This document shows, piece by piece, positions 16,407 to 25,918 of a stretch of DNA of 64,000 nucleotides (its first letter is position 1; each line of letters begins with the position of its first letter). This stretch comes from a bacterium (GTDB lineage Bacteria > Bacillota > Clostridia > Lachnospirales > Lachnospiraceae). A program made the translations under genes and the position numbers. The stretch spans positions 80,353-144,352 of the forward strand of contig JAUNGE010000003.1 of NCBI GenBank assembly GCA_030524675.1, read 5' to 3'. Under the pieces are notes generated by a model. The model did not search any database. It was not told the origin of the DNA and saw only the letters and a program-made list of their open reading frames with translations.

Positions 16407-17393
16407 ATGCAGTATGTGCGGTATCGTGTCGTTGTGATTTTTTGTGCCTTCATTCTGGACTGGATACTTGGAGACCCGCAGAACCGGTATCATCCGATTT
16501 GTCTGATTGGAAATCTGATTGGCAGAATGGAAAAAAGAATTCGGGCGAGCCTGCCAAAGACAGCGAAGGCGGAGAAAATGGGAGGAATTTTTCTGGTAGT
16601 TTCGGTTCTGCTGATTACAGGCAGTATCGCAGGTGTGATGCTGCATCTGGCATATCGAATCTGGCTTCCCGCAGGTGTGATATGGGAGAGTGTTTGCTGC
16701 TATTTTATGTTGGCGGCCAGGTCCCTCAGAGATGAGAGCATGAAGGTGTATGATGCTTTCTCGCGGGAAGATACGGAAGGCGCGCGGTATGCGGTCTCCA
16801 GGATTGTCGGCAGGGATGTGGAGACATTGTCAGCGGAGGGTATCCAGAAGGCGGCGGTGGAGACTGTGGCGGAAAATACTTCGGACGGAGAGATTGCCCC
16901 GCTGTTTTATATGGCAATACTTGGCGGCCTGGGAGCCGTTCTCTATAAGGCTATCAATACGATGGATTCCATGGTGGCCTATAAAAATGAAAGATATCTG
17001 TATTTTGGGTGGGCGGCAGCGAAGCTGGATGATGCGGCAAACTGGATTCCGTCGCGCCTCGCAGCGCTTTTTATGATAGCGGCGGCATGGTGTCTGGAGA
17101 GAAGAAATCCCGTATTTTCGGCCAGAGAGGCGTTTCACATCTGGAGGCGGGATCGGAGAAACCACAAAAGCCCAAATTCTGCACAGACAGAGGCAGCATG
17201 CGCAGGCGCCCTGTCTGTGCAGCTGGCGGGACCAGCTTGGTATTTTGGAGAATACTATGATAAGCCGACTATCGGGGATGCAGGGCGCACTGTGGAGGCA
17301 GAGGATATCCGAAGAGCAAACCAGCTGCTCGAAGTGACGTCCGTATTGTTCTGGCTCGCAGTCTCTGCCTGTGTGGCGCTCTGGCTTGCATGA
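16407..17393 (+). CDS. cbiB: Adenosylcobinamide-phosphate synthase (CbiB)
   Basis: 328-residue membrane protein attaching the aminopropanol (or its phosphate) arm to adenosylcobyric acid. Family hallmarks are LDWILGDPQNRYHPICLIGNLI near the N-terminus, VAENTSDGEIAPLFY, and ALYKAINTMDSM-type sequence (here LYKAINTMDSMVAYKNERY). Several transmembrane stretches are visible. GGGAGGAGAG precedes the ATG. The neighbouring CobD-like decarboxylase makes the aminopropanol phosphate used here. Confidence 0.93.
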   Translation: MQYVRYRVVVIFCAFILDWILGDPQNRYHPICLIGNLIGRMEKRIRASLPKTAKAEKMGGIFLVVSVLLITGSIAGVMLHLAYRIWLPAGVIWESVCCYFMLAARSLRDESMKVYDAFSREDTEGARYAVSRIVGRDVETLSAEGIQKAAVETVAENTSDGEIAPLFYMAILGGLGAVLYKAINTMDSMVAYKNERYLYFGWAAAKLDDAANWIPSRLAALFMIAAAWCLERRNPVFSAREAFHIWRRDRRNHKSPNSAQTEAACAGALSVQLAGPAWYFGEYYDKPTIGDAGRTVEAEDIRRANQLLEVTSVLFWLAVSACVALWLA

Positions 17394-17427
17394 CACCTGG
17401 AAATGGAAAGAAACGGAGGAAAAAAGC

Positions 17428-18573
17428 GTGGAATACCAGCATGGAGGAGATATCTACAGCAACAAGGTGGCGCTGGATTATTCGGTGAACATCAGCCCTC
17501 TGGGGACGCCGGAGAGCGTGCGGTGGGCAGCGCAAAAGGCGATTCTAAACTGCAGCCAGTATCCTGACAGCCAGTGTAGAAAACTGAAAGAGGCTATCTC
17601 GGCGCACTTTCATGTGCCGCAGGAGTGGATTTGCTGCGGAAATGGCGCTGCAGACTTGATTTTTGCCGTGGTGCTGGCGCAGAAACCAAAAAAAGCGCTG
17701 CTTCTTGCACCGACTTTCGCCGAGTACGGGCAGGCGCTGCAGACCGTAGGATGCCAGGTGGATTTGTATAAACTGACAGAGGAGGGTGGATTTTCTCTGA
17801 CAGAGAAGACAGGGGGGCTGCGGGAAGATTTTGTGCGGCAGATAGAGAAAAATCCATACGATATGGTGTTTCTTTGCAACCCGAATAATCCTACTGGCTG
17901 TGTCACAGGGCGAAAAGCCATCTTGCAGGCAGCGGAGCTTACAAAAAAGAAAGCGTGCATGTTGGTGCTGGATGAGTGTTTCTGTGATTTTCTGGAGGAG
18001 GAGGAAGAGGTGACATTTCTTCCCTATCTGGAGAAATTTTCCCATGTGTTTTTGCTCAGGGCATTCACAAAGCTGTATGCGATGCCTGGGCTGCGCCTGG
18101 GGTATGGATTTTGTGCAGATGCAGGCTGGACTGAGAACATAAATCAGGTGCGCCAGCCTTGGAGCGTGTCGGGGATTGCGCAGGCAGCAGGAGAGGCCGC
18201 TCTTTTGGAAACGGAGTATGTCAGACGTGTGAAAATGCTGATACAAAAGGAAAAACCGGTTTTGGAACAGGCCCTTTTGCAGGCAGGATGCCGCGTATTT
18301 TCGGGGAGGGCAAACTATATCTTTTTTGCCGTCCCTGCGGTGTTAAGACAGCAGGAAAAACGAGAAGCGCTGTTTTATCAGAAAATGCTGGAGAGAGAGA
18401 TTCTGGTGCGGGACTGTCGAAACTATCCTGGGCTTTGCGGCGGGTACTACCGCATCTGCGTGAAAAATTCTCATGACAATGCTGTTTTTATCAAAGCGAT
18501 GAGAGACGTTTTGAGGGAACTCGAATCGGACGAAGAGCATGGAAGAAGAGCGACAGGAAGACAATGGATATAG
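17428..18573 (+). CDS. cobD: L-threonine-O-3-phosphate decarboxylase-like PLP enzyme (CobD type)
   Basis: 381-residue fold-type I PLP enzyme related to histidinol-phosphate aminotransferase. It likely makes (R)-1-amino-2-propanol phosphate for the cobalamin side arm. The N-terminal HGGD and SVNISPLG segments are typical of the CobC/CobD group. FLCNPNNPTG, VLDECFCDF (PLP-binding Asp) and AFTKLYAMPGLRLGYG (Schiff-base Lys) are all present. The GTG at 17428 is the likely start, seven bases after CGGAGGA; an ATG in the same frame at 17371 is inside cbiB. It sits 34 bases after cbiB, fitting the substrate relationship. Confidence 0.88.
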   Translation: MEYQHGGDIYSNKVALDYSVNISPLGTPESVRWAAQKAILNCSQYPDSQCRKLKEAISAHFHVPQEWICCGNGAADLIFAVVLAQKPKKALLLAPTFAEYGQALQTVGCQVDLYKLTEEGGFSLTEKTGGLREDFVRQIEKNPYDMVFLCNPNNPTGCVTGRKAILQAAELTKKKACMLVLDECFCDFLEEEEEVTFLPYLEKFSHVFLLRAFTKLYAMPGLRLGYGFCADAGWTENINQVRQPWSVSGIAQAAGEAALLETEYVRRVKMLIQKEKPVLEQALLQAGCRVFSGRANYIFFAVPAVLRQQEKREALFYQKMLEREILVRDCRNYPGLCGGYYRICVKNSHDNAVFIKAMRDVLRELESDEEHGRRATGRQWI

Positions 18574-18597
18574 AGAAAGAACCAGGGAGAAAGAAAT

Positions 18598-20121
18598 ATG
18601 GCGAAAGTGATTATGGTGCAGGGAACGATGTCAAATGCAGGAAAAAGCCTTCTGGTGGCAGGACTCTGCCGGATTTTCCACCAGGATGGATACAGAGTGG
18701 CGCCCTTTAAGTCGCAGAATATGGCGCTGAACTCGTATATCACAGAGGAAGGGCTGGAGATGGGGCGGGCGCAGGCTGTGCAGGCGGAGGCGGCAGGCGT
18801 GAAGCCGGAGGTGGCGATGAACCCCATCTTGCTGAAACCCACGACAGATGTGGGGTCCCAGGTGATTGTCAGAGGCGTCCCGATTGGAAATATGAAGGCG
18901 AGGGACTATTTTGCCTTTAAAAAGCAGTTGATTCCGGAAATTTTGAGCGCTTACGAAACTTTGAGCCGCAAGTATGATATCATTGTCATAGAGGGCGCAG
19001 GAAGCCCTGCGGAGATCAATCTGAAGAAGGATGACATTGTAAATATGGGGTTAGCAGAGCTGGTGAATGCGCCGGTGCTTTTGGCGGGAGATATAGACAG
19101 AGGCGGTGTGTTTGCGCAGCTGTATGGCACGGTGATGCTTTTGGAAGAGAAAGAGAAAGCGCGCATCCGCGGTCTGATTATCAACAAATTCCGCGGGGAC
19201 AAGACGATTCTGGACCCAGGCATCCGCATGATTGAGGAGTTATGCGACATTCCAGTGGTAGGTGTGGTGCCTTACATGCAGGTGGATATCGAGGATGAGG
19301 ACAGTCTGAGCCGTCACCTGGACAGAAAACAGCGGGGGAAGGCACCTGTGCAGATAGCGGCTGTGCGCTTCCCGCGCATCTCCAACTTTACGGATTTTCA
19401 GGTGTTTGACATGATACCAGAGGCGGAGGTTTACTATGCGTCCTCCGTGGAGGAGCTTGGAAGGCCGGATTTGATTCTTCTTCCAGGCACCAAAAATACA
19501 GTGCAGGATCTGCTGTGGATGCGCCAAAACGGCATGGAGGCCGCTATCTTAAAGGCACATGCAGCAGGAACTGCGGTGTTTGGCATCTGCGGCGGGTATC
19601 AGATGTTGGGGTATGAAGTGAGCGATGTGCTTGGCATCGAGGGAGAGCCGCAGACTGTGCGCGGTATGGGACTTCTTCCTGTGAAGACGGTGTTAGAGAC
19701 AGAGAAGACGAGGACACTGGCGGACGGTGTGCTGGGAAATCTGGACGGAGATTTCAAAAATTTATCCAAAAAATTAGTGACGGGATACGAAATTCATATG
19801 GGACACACCACATATCTGGAAACGGAGGCATGTGCGCTCGGCACAATAACAGCCAGACAAGGAGAGCAGGAAGAGGAAAAAGCGGATGGCTGCTTTTTTG
19901 ACAATGTGTATGGCACGTATCTTCATGGCTTCTTTGACGCACCGCAGATTGCAGAATGTGCGGTATCTGCACTTTTAGAAAAAAAAGGACTGGACGCAGT
20001 CGGGATAAAAGAGTATTCTTATAGCAAATACAAAGAAATGCAGTTTGACCGTCTGGCAGACGGGCTGAGAGAAAGCCTGGATATGGAAAAACTATACGAG
20101 ATCCTTGGAATGCGAGCATAA
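18598..20121 (+). CDS. cobQ: Cobyric acid synthase (CobQ/CbiP)
   Basis: 507-residue glutamine-dependent amidotransferase that amidates four side chains of adenosylcobyrinic acid diamide. The N-terminal dethiobiotin-synthetase-like ATPase domain begins [17 protein letters not shown] and contains [11 protein letters not shown] and [11 protein letters not shown]. The C-terminal class I-like glutaminase domain has the nucleophile in [11 protein letters not shown] and a His in [10 protein letters not shown]. Length and order are normal. It starts 24 bases after cobD. Confidence 0.95.
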   Translation: MAKVIMVQGTMSNAGKSLLVAGLCRIFHQDGYRVAPFKSQNMALNSYITEEGLEMGRAQAVQAEAAGVKPEVAMNPILLKPTTDVGSQVIVRGVPIGNMKARDYFAFKKQLIPEILSAYETLSRKYDIIVIEGAGSPAEINLKKDDIVNMGLAELVNAPVLLAGDIDRGGVFAQLYGTVMLLEEKEKARIRGLIINKFRGDKTILDPGIRMIEELCDIPVVGVVPYMQVDIEDEDSLSRHLDRKQRGKAPVQIAAVRFPRISNFTDFQVFDMIPEAEVYYASSVEELGRPDLILLPGTKNTVQDLLWMRQNGMEAAILKAHAAGTAVFGICGGYQMLGYEVSDVLGIEGEPQTVRGMGLLPVKTVLETEKTRTLADGVLGNLDGDFKNLSKKLVTGYEIHMGHTTYLETEACALGTITARQGEQEEEKADGCFFDNVYGTYLHGFFDAPQIAECAVSALLEKKGLDAVGIKEYSYSKYKEMQFDRLADGLRESLDMEKLYEILGMRA

Positions 20122-20162
20122 AACTGCGGAAACTGTTGTATAGAAGATGGAGGAAACATGAG

Positions 20163-20945
20163 ATGAGATTTGGAATTTGCACAGGACTGGAGAATTTGGA
20201 ACTTGTGGAGAAACTGGGCTTTGACTATATTGAGCCGCAGGTGTCAAAGATTGCAGAGTACACCCAGGAGGAATTTGATTCTTGGAAGGAAAAGCTGGCG
20301 CAGGCAAAGATTTCCTGTGAGACATTTAATGTACTGTTTCCAGGGACGATTCACTGCATCGGTGAGGAGTATGACGAGGACACTCTGGTAGAGTATCTGA
20401 ACCGTGCGCTGGCACGTGTGGAGGAGCTGGGCGGAGAAATCGTGGTGTTTGGCAGCGGAAAGCAGAGAAGCTGTCCGGACTATGTGCCGTTTGAGGAAGG
20501 CGTGCGCCAGCTGGTGTATGTATACCGCCTGGTGGGTGAGATTGCGGCAAAGTATCATCTCACTGTTGTGATAGAGCCGTTAAACCGCACAGAGACCAAC
20601 ATGATCTGTACGATGGCAGAGGGCGCGATGCTTGCGGGCATGGTGGACCTGCCGAATGTAAAGCTTTTGGCGGACTATTACCATGTGGCAAAGGACAATG
20701 ACCCGATTTCTGATATCTCCAGAATCGGAAATCTCGCACACACGCATATTGCCACAAAGGAAGGCCGCAGATACCCGCTTCAAAAAGAGGGGGACCAGTT
20801 TGACGAATTTTTCAAACAGTTGAAAGGCATTGGATATGAGGGGCGCGTCAGCATAGAAGGCGGCACAGACTGCATGGAAGAGGACGCCAAGAAAGCGCTG
20901 GCATTTTTGAGAGAGCTGGATAAGGAATGTCAGGAAATGGCATAA
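20163..20945 (+). CDS. TIM-barrel sugar isomerase/epimerase-like protein within the cobalamin operon
   Basis: 260-residue xylose-isomerase-like protein. Motifs: FDYIEPQVSKIA, IVVFGSGKQRSCPD, VVIEPLNRTETNM, LLADYYHVAKDND, LAHTHIATKEGRRYP and VSIEGGTDCMEEDA, which together give the usual metal-binding Glu/Asp/His set. The ATG at 20163 follows GGAGGAAAC; an in-frame ATG nine codons earlier has no site. It lies 41 bases after cobQ and 39 before cbiC on the same strand, so it is transcribed with cobalamin genes. No cobalamin step is known to me for this family. It may be an unrelated passenger or act on a sugar-linked step. Confidence 0.8.
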   Translation: MRFGICTGLENLELVEKLGFDYIEPQVSKIAEYTQEEFDSWKEKLAQAKISCETFNVLFPGTIHCIGEEYDEDTLVEYLNRALARVEELGGEIVVFGSGKQRSCPDYVPFEEGVRQLVYVYRLVGEIAAKYHLTVVIEPLNRTETNMICTMAEGAMLAGMVDLPNVKLLADYYHVAKDNDPISDISRIGNLAHTHIATKEGRRYPLQKEGDQFDEFFKQLKGIGYEGRVSIEGGTDCMEEDAKKALAFLRELDKECQEMA

Positions 20946-20984
20946 CAGGATGGATTTTGGAAAATCAGGAGGCAGAAAAAGCAG

Positions 20985-21617
20985 ATGGAACATCAGAAAC
21001 TGGAGCAGGTGCTTCCGGCAGAGATTGAGAAGAGAAGTTTTGAGATTATCACAAAAGAGCTGGGCGAGAGAAAAATTGCTCCGGAGAATGAGCTGGTTGT
21101 AAAGCGCGCCATTCACACGACGGCAGATTTCGACTATGCGGATACGCTCGTGTTCTCAAAAGACGCCGTGAAGCTGGCATGCGAGGCGTTAAGAGGCGGC
21201 GCTTCCATCGTGACTGACACCAATATGGGAAAAGCTGGCATAAACAAGAAATCGCTGGCGCGTTTCGGCGGAGAGGTGCTCTGTTTTATGGCGGATGAGG
21301 ATGTGGCAGAGGAAGCTAGAAAGAATGGAAGCACGAGGGCCGTGGCGAGCATGAACAAAGCCGCTGCCATGAACAAAGATTTTATCTATGCCATCGGCAA
21401 TGCCCCGACCGCGCTGGTGCGGCTGTATGAACTGGTACAGGAGGGAAAGATTCATCCGAAGCTGATTATCGGTGTGCCGGTGGGATTTGTGAATGTGGAG
21501 GCGTCCAAAGAGATGATTCTGACGCTGCCGGATACCCCGTACATCGTGGCGAGGGGGCGAAAGGGCGGCAGCAACGTGGCTGCTGCCATCTGCAACGCCC
21601 TGCTGTACCAGATATGA
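20985..21617 (+). CDS. cbiC: Precorrin-8X / cobalt-precorrin-8 methylmutase (CbiC)
   Basis: 210 residues. It moves a methyl group from C-11 to C-12 of the corrin ring to give (cobalt) hydrogenobyrinate/cobyrinate. The catalytic His is seen in KRAIHTTADFDYA (about residue 46), with MGKAGINK and PVGFVNVEASKE being family signatures. Length is standard. AGGAGGCAGAAAAAG lies upstream of the ATG. It is the last gene of the operon; the remaining ring-contraction genes are not in this window, so de novo synthesis depends on genes elsewhere. Confidence 0.93.
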   Translation: MEHQKLEQVLPAEIEKRSFEIITKELGERKIAPENELVVKRAIHTTADFDYADTLVFSKDAVKLACEALRGGASIVTDTNMGKAGINKKSLARFGGEVLCFMADEDVAEEARKNGSTRAVASMNKAAAMNKDFIYAIGNAPTALVRLYELVQEGKIHPKLIIGVPVGFVNVEASKEMILTLPDTPYIVARGRKGGSNVAAAICNALLYQI

Positions 21618-21719
21618 GGGAGAAATCTTGCTATGCAGGCACAGAAAATTGTCCGCCTTCCGGCAGGCAATTCCCTGTATGCCCCATAATCGGTGTTGGA
21701 TAAAGAAACTTTTTTACAT

Positions 21720-22202
21720 TCAGTCTGCCCGCAGGGCCAGGCGGCTGTTCTGGTACTCACCGGAGAAAGTGACATCTTCCCCGAACCAGGTGGGAGGTAC
21801 AAAGGATTCGGCATGTTCCTGGTCGGAAAATTCCACTTCAACCAATGCCAATCCCTGATATATGCCCTCAAAGAGGTCCAGCTCAATGGTCAGGGTGTCT
21901 GCGCCAGGAAAAGACTGCGGTGTGCCGAAAGAAGAAAACGGCAGCAGATAGCGCTTTTTGGTGAGAATTCTGCCGTCCGTTTTTGGTTTTAAATGTTCAT
22001 ACGCTTCCTCTGTGAGAGGAAGATTATATTCTTCCCGAATCAGGAGACCTTTTGATTTGTATGTCAGATAGTACGAGTCATCTTCTTTTCGGATACGGAT
22101 AACCGGATTTACGGAGAGATATGCCTGCTCAATCTCGTGGAACGGGCAGGAATCGTACCCTTTCGGAAGCGAGGAAACAAGATATTTACGTTCAATTTCC
22201 AT
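21720..22202 (-). CDS. CYTH-domain phosphohydrolase-like protein
   Basis: 160-residue single-domain protein of the CYTH (adenylate cyclase CyaB/thiamine triphosphatase) superfamily. The defining EIERKY motif is at residues 2-7, followed by alternating charged strands (PVIRIRKEDDSYYLTYKSKG, then LTIELDLFEG and LVEVEFSD) that line a tunnel binding triphosphate substrates and metal. Members in Firmicutes act as tripolyphosphatases or thiamine triphosphatases; the substrate here is unknown. AAGGAGG precedes the ATG on the minus strand. It is convergent with cbiC and stands alone. Confidence 0.85.
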   Translation of the reverse strand: MEIERKYLVSSLPKGYDSCPFHEIEQAYLSVNPVIRIRKEDDSYYLTYKSKGLLIREEYNLPLTEEAYEHLKPKTDGRILTKKRYLLPFSSFGTPQSFPGADTLTIELDLFEGIYQGLALVEVEFSDQEHAESFVPPTWFGEDVTFSGEYQNSRLALRAD

Positions 22203-22292
22203 AAAGAAAACCTCCTTTGCATTCTTTTTAAAGATAAAGTAAGTATATCATAGTTTGCAGAGAGGAACAAGGAGAAAGGAGTGTCTTAAGAT

Positions 22293-23081
22293 ATGTGGAC
22301 AAGAGCAGAAATAAAGAGCCGCGCGAAAGAAGCGCTGAAAAAGTATTACTGGTACGCCGTGCTGATGTGCTTTATTGCAGGAATCCTCGGCGGTGGAGGG
22401 TCTGGTTTTTCCACCTCATTTAGAACAGGGACGCAAAATTATTCATCAGAGCAGTATGGATACGGCGCGCAGACGATACCGAGCCGGTTGCTGGGAATTA
22501 TGATGGTGCTGGGCGTGATTTTCCTGATTTTCTGGATATTTGCGCTGGTGTTTTCGATTTTTGTGGGAAATCCGGTTCAGGTCGGGTTAAAGCGCTATAT
22601 GCTGGAAAGCCGTGAAATCGGCGGCTCCGCAGGGATTGCGAAGCTTTTTTGGGTATTTAGCAGCGGGCATTATCTGAATATTGTCAAAATTATGTTTTTG
22701 AAGGGCCTGTATACTACACTGTGGGGACTGCTGTTTATTATTCCAGGAATTGTCAAATCGTATGAGTACAGCATGATTCCGTATCTGCTGGCGGAGAATC
22801 CGCAGATGGACTGCCAGGAGGCATTCCGGATTTCCAGAGAGATGACGATGAATGAGAAGGCATCTATCTGGGTGCTGGATTTGTCTTTTCTTGGATGGGA
22901 ACTTTTGGGAATTCTGGCGTGTGGAATCGGCGTTGTGTTTGTGACTCCATACGTTGAGGCGACTTATGTGGAGCTGTATCTGCTGCTTCGAGATAAGACA
23001 GATGGTCTGCCATATCGCGAATTTGGACGCAGCAAATCGTATACGACCTATGACAGTGGATATGATACATATGACATCTAA
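22293..23081 (+). CDS. DUF975-family integral membrane protein
   Basis: 262 residues. The N-terminus WTRAEIKSRAKEALKKYYW is the DUF975 signature. Four to five hydrophobic segments follow: about residues 22-38, 70-92, 145-165 and 190-225. A Gly/Ser-rich loop after the first segment (GGGGSGFSTSF) and a Tyr-rich tail (TYDSGYDTYD) are visible. The family is common in Firmicutes and its function is unknown. AAAGGAG lies 12 bases upstream of the ATG. No operon partner is obvious. Confidence 0.8.
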   Translation: MWTRAEIKSRAKEALKKYYWYAVLMCFIAGILGGGGSGFSTSFRTGTQNYSSEQYGYGAQTIPSRLLGIMMVLGVIFLIFWIFALVFSIFVGNPVQVGLKRYMLESREIGGSAGIAKLFWVFSSGHYLNIVKIMFLKGLYTTLWGLLFIIPGIVKSYEYSMIPYLLAENPQMDCQEAFRISREMTMNEKASIWVLDLSFLGWELLGILACGIGVVFVTPYVEATYVELYLLLRDKTDGLPYREFGRSKSYTTYDSGYDTYDI

Positions 23082-23090
23082 ATCCGCATA

Positions 23091-23129
23091 CCGCACTCTG
23101 TTAGAATACCGAGCGCGGATTGAGACAAT
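23091..23129. repeat. Dispersed intergenic repeat, copy 1
   Basis: The 39 bases ending in CCGAGCGCGGATTGAGACAAT match 58661-58699 without gaps at about 31 of 39 positions. Both copies lie just after a coding region. Function unknown. Confidence 0.6.
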
Positions 23130-23188
23130 GAGATGCTCTGCTCGGACAGTTTTCGTGCCGAGCCGTTTATGAAAGGAATGATGGGACA

Positions 23189-23746
23189 ATGAAAAAAGTA
23201 TATGCATGTATGGCAGAGGGACTGGAGGAAGTGGAATGTTTGGCAGCAGTGGATGTGATGCGGCGTGCTGGTCTGGAAGTCACACTGGTATCCATGGGAA
23301 ACACAAAAGAAGTGACGGGGTCACACAAAATCACTGTGACGGCGGATGCACTGTTTTCTGAGATTTCTCCGCTGGATGCAGACTGCCTGTTTCTTCCAGG
23401 CGGTATGCCTGGAACAAAGCATCTGGCAGCGCATGAAGAATTGTGCAGGGCTTTGAAGCAGGCGGCAGAGAAAGGAAAACATCTGGCAGCCATCTGCGCG
23501 GCGCCGAGTGTTCTGGGCGGTCTGGGGCTTCTGAGAGGAAAGAAGGCGACCTGCTATCCTGGATTTGAGGAAAAACTGGAAGGCGCTGTGTACACAAAAC
23601 AGGGTGTTGTGACCGACGGAAATATCACGACAGCCAGGGGTCTGGGCTATGCCCTGGATTTGGGCCTGGAGCTGGTGAGGATTTTAGTAGATGAGAAGAC
23701 TGCTGCGAACATAAAGGCAGGTATTCAGTACGACCAGACAGAATAG
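23189..23746 (+). CDS. DJ-1/PfpI family protein (YajL/ThiJ type)
   Basis: 185 residues with the DJ-1 fold: AEGLEEVECLAAVDVMRRAG at the N-terminus with the conserved Glu, LFLPGGMPGTKHL, and the nucleophilic Cys in LAAICAAPSVLG (about residue 102). Members act as deglycase-like or oxidative stress and chaperone proteins; the exact role is debated. GAAAGGAATG lies upstream. It precedes a HAD phosphatase gene by 20 bases, so the two are likely co-transcribed. Confidence 0.88.
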   Translation: MKKVYACMAEGLEEVECLAAVDVMRRAGLEVTLVSMGNTKEVTGSHKITVTADALFSEISPLDADCLFLPGGMPGTKHLAAHEELCRALKQAAEKGKHLAAICAAPSVLGGLGLLRGKKATCYPGFEEKLEGAVYTKQGVVTDGNITTARGLGYALDLGLELVRILVDEKTAANIKAGIQYDQTE

Positions 23747-23766
23747 AGAGAACCGAGGAGATTAGG

Positions 23767-24435
23767 ATGATTGCAGGATGTATTTTTGACCTGGACGGGA
23801 CACTGGTGAATTCGACCTATGCGCTGCAGCGCTCCACCAATCTGACGCTGGAGCAGTTTGGCCTGTCACCGATTACCTTAGAAGATATCAAAAAAATTGT
23901 GGGAGACGGGTATAAAAAGCAGATGGAGCGGGCACTTTTGCTTCATGGGGAAGATGCCATGCAGTTTTATGAGGAGAGCCTTCCGGCCTACATGAAAAAC
24001 TTTTCCAAAAACTGCCTGTACCAGCTGGATGCCTATGAGGGAATCCGCGGCCTGCTGGCATATTTAAAAGAAACTCATATCAAGACAGCTGTTTTTTCCA
24101 ACAAACCGCACGCACAGACGGTCGAAAATGTGGAGTATGTGTTTGGCAAGGGCGCGTTTGATGTGATTCTTGGGCAGAAGGAGGGAAATCCGGTAAAACC
24201 AAATCCGGCAGGGGTATTCTGGATTTTGGAGACGCTTGGTTTAAAACAGGAGGAAACCCTGTATTTTGGAGATACCAACACGGATATGAGAACCGGAAAG
24301 AATGCGGGGCTTGCGACAGTTGGGGTACTCTGGGGATTTCGCGGCAGGAAAGAACTGGAGGCGCTCGCGCCAGACTATCTGATTTCCCATCCGGATGAGG
24401 CAATCCAGATTGTAAAGCAGCGGAATGAAAGATAG
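23767..24435 (+). CDS. HAD-family hydrolase, phosphoglycolate phosphatase-like
   Basis: 222 residues. HAD motif I is CIFDLDGTLVNS (residues 5-16), motif II is in AVFSNKPHA, the motif III Lys lies in PVKPNPAGV, and motif IV is YFGDTNTDMRTGKNAG. A helical cap lies between motifs I and II, as in Gph/PgmB-type enzymes. Substrate is unknown; Gph-like repair of 2-phosphoglycolate or dephosphorylation of another small sugar phosphate are options. Co-transcribed with the DJ-1 gene. The tig promoter follows. Confidence 0.88.
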   Translation: MIAGCIFDLDGTLVNSTYALQRSTNLTLEQFGLSPITLEDIKKIVGDGYKKQMERALLLHGEDAMQFYEESLPAYMKNFSKNCLYQLDAYEGIRGLLAYLKETHIKTAVFSNKPHAQTVENVEYVFGKGAFDVILGQKEGNPVKPNPAGVFWILETLGLKQEETLYFGDTNTDMRTGKNAGLATVGVLWGFRGRKELEALAPDYLISHPDEAIQIVKQRNER

Positions 24436-24505
24436 CAGAAGATAACAAAAGCAGGCAAAATTTCCGTTAAAAATAAAAATAGTACTGGAATTTAGAAGAA
24501 GACTA

Positions 24506-24514
24506 TGCTATAAT
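24506..24514 (+). promoter_or_regulatory. Extended -10 promoter of trigger factor
   Basis: TGCTATAAT, an ideal extended -10 element, lies about 70 bases before the tig start. The -35 region at 17-base spacing (TGGAAT, 24486-24491) is poor, as is usual for extended -10 promoters. Confidence 0.65.
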
Positions 24515-24583
24515 GGCAAATTGAAGTGTAGCGCCCTAACGGAACGGCGGTTCACATATATTTTCAAGGAGGGAACCCTAAAC

Positions 24584-25906
24584 ATGAGTTTACAGGTAGA
24601 AAAGTTAGAGAAGAACATGGCAAAGCTGACAATAGAAGCGACTGCCGAGGATTTTGAGAAGGCGATCAAAGTTGCATATAATAAAAACAAGGGAAGATTC
24701 AACATTCCTGGTTTCCGTAAAGGGAAAGCAACACAGGCTATTATCGAGAAAATGTACGGCGCAGGCGTTTTTTATGAGGACGCAGCAAATGAAGTGATTG
24801 GAAATACTTACGAGGCAGCAGCCACAGAGAGCGGACTGGACATCGTATCCAGACCGGAGATCGACGTTTTGCAGATCAAGAAGGGCGAGCCGTTCGTTTA
24901 CACAGCGACTGTAGCGGTAAAGCCGGAAGTAACCTTGGGCGAGTACAAGGGAATTGAAGTAGAGAAAGCAAGCGCAGAAGTGACAGACGCTGATGTGGAG
25001 GCTGAGTTAAAGAAAGTACAGGAGCAGAACTCCAGAATGGTAGCTGTAGAGGACAGAGCAGTGGAGAACAATGATACCGTTACCATCGACTTTGAGGGCT
25101 TTATCAACGGAAAAGCATTTGAAGGCGGCAAGGGCGAGGATTACCCGCTGGTTATCGGCAGCCACTCTTTCATCGATACCTTCGAGGAGCAGCTGATTGG
25201 AAAGAACGCAGGCGAGTCCTGTGAGGTACATGTGACATTCCCAGAAGAATATCACGCAAAGGAGATGGCAGGAAAGCCGGCTGTATTCAAAGTTACCGTA
25301 AAAGAGATCAAGGTGAAAGAACTTCCGGCTATCGACGATGAGTTCGCAGCAGAAGTTTCTGAGTTTGAGACTCTGGATGAATACAAAGAAGATGTAAAGA
25401 AGAACCTGGCAGAGAAGAAGCAGAAAGCAGCAGAGACAGAGAATGAGAACCGTGTGGTAGAGAAAGTGGTTGCAGGGGCACAGATGGATATTCCGGAGCC
25501 GATGATTGAGTCCCAGACCCGCAATATGGTCGGTGAGACAGAGCAGAGAATGCAGTCTCAGGGCATTTCTTTAGAGCAGTACCTGAAATTTACTGGCATG
25601 ACAGTAGAGATGATGCAGGAGCAGATGAAGCCGCAGGCAATCAAGAGAATCCAGACAAGACTGACTCTGGAGGCTGTTGTAAAGGCAGAGAGCATTGAGG
25701 TTCCTGAGGAAGAGGTTGAGGAAGAGTTAAAGAAGATGGCTGAACAGTATAAATTGGAAGTAGAGCAGCTGAAGAAGTACATGGGCGAGCGTGAGCTTGC
25801 AAACTTCAGAAGCGACCTGGCTGTTCAGAAAGCAGTAGACCTTCTGGTAGCAGAGGCGAAGTTCGTAGATGCCGCTCCGGCAGAGCAGCAGGAAAAGGCA
25901 GAATAA
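24584..25906 (+). CDS. tig: Trigger factor, ribosome-associated chaperone and peptidyl-prolyl isomerase
   Basis: 440 residues of usual length. The N-terminal ribosome-binding domain contains the signature loop GFRKGKA (about 44-50). A central FKBP-like PPIase domain follows (NDTVTIDFEGFINGKAF), then a long charged helical C-terminal chaperone domain. The ATG at 24584 (MSLQVEKLEKN) follows AAGGAGGG; the frame is open upstream to 24521 without a proper site. It leads the conserved tig-clpP-clpX-lon-engB block, linking folding and proteolysis of new proteins. Confidence 0.96.
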   Translation: MSLQVEKLEKNMAKLTIEATAEDFEKAIKVAYNKNKGRFNIPGFRKGKATQAIIEKMYGAGVFYEDAANEVIGNTYEAAATESGLDIVSRPEIDVLQIKKGEPFVYTATVAVKPEVTLGEYKGIEVEKASAEVTDADVEAELKKVQEQNSRMVAVEDRAVENNDTVTIDFEGFINGKAFEGGKGEDYPLVIGSHSFIDTFEEQLIGKNAGESCEVHVTFPEEYHAKEMAGKPAVFKVTVKEIKVKELPAIDDEFAAEVSEFETLDEYKEDVKKNLAEKKQKAAETENENRVVEKVVAGAQMDIPEPMIESQTRNMVGETEQRMQSQGISLEQYLKFTGMTVEMMQEQMKPQAIKRIQTRLTLEAVVKAESIEVPEEEVEEELKKMAEQYKLEVEQLKKYMGERELANFRSDLAVQKAVDLLVAEAKFVDAAPAEQQEKAE

Positions 25907-25918
25907 AAAAACTGGATG

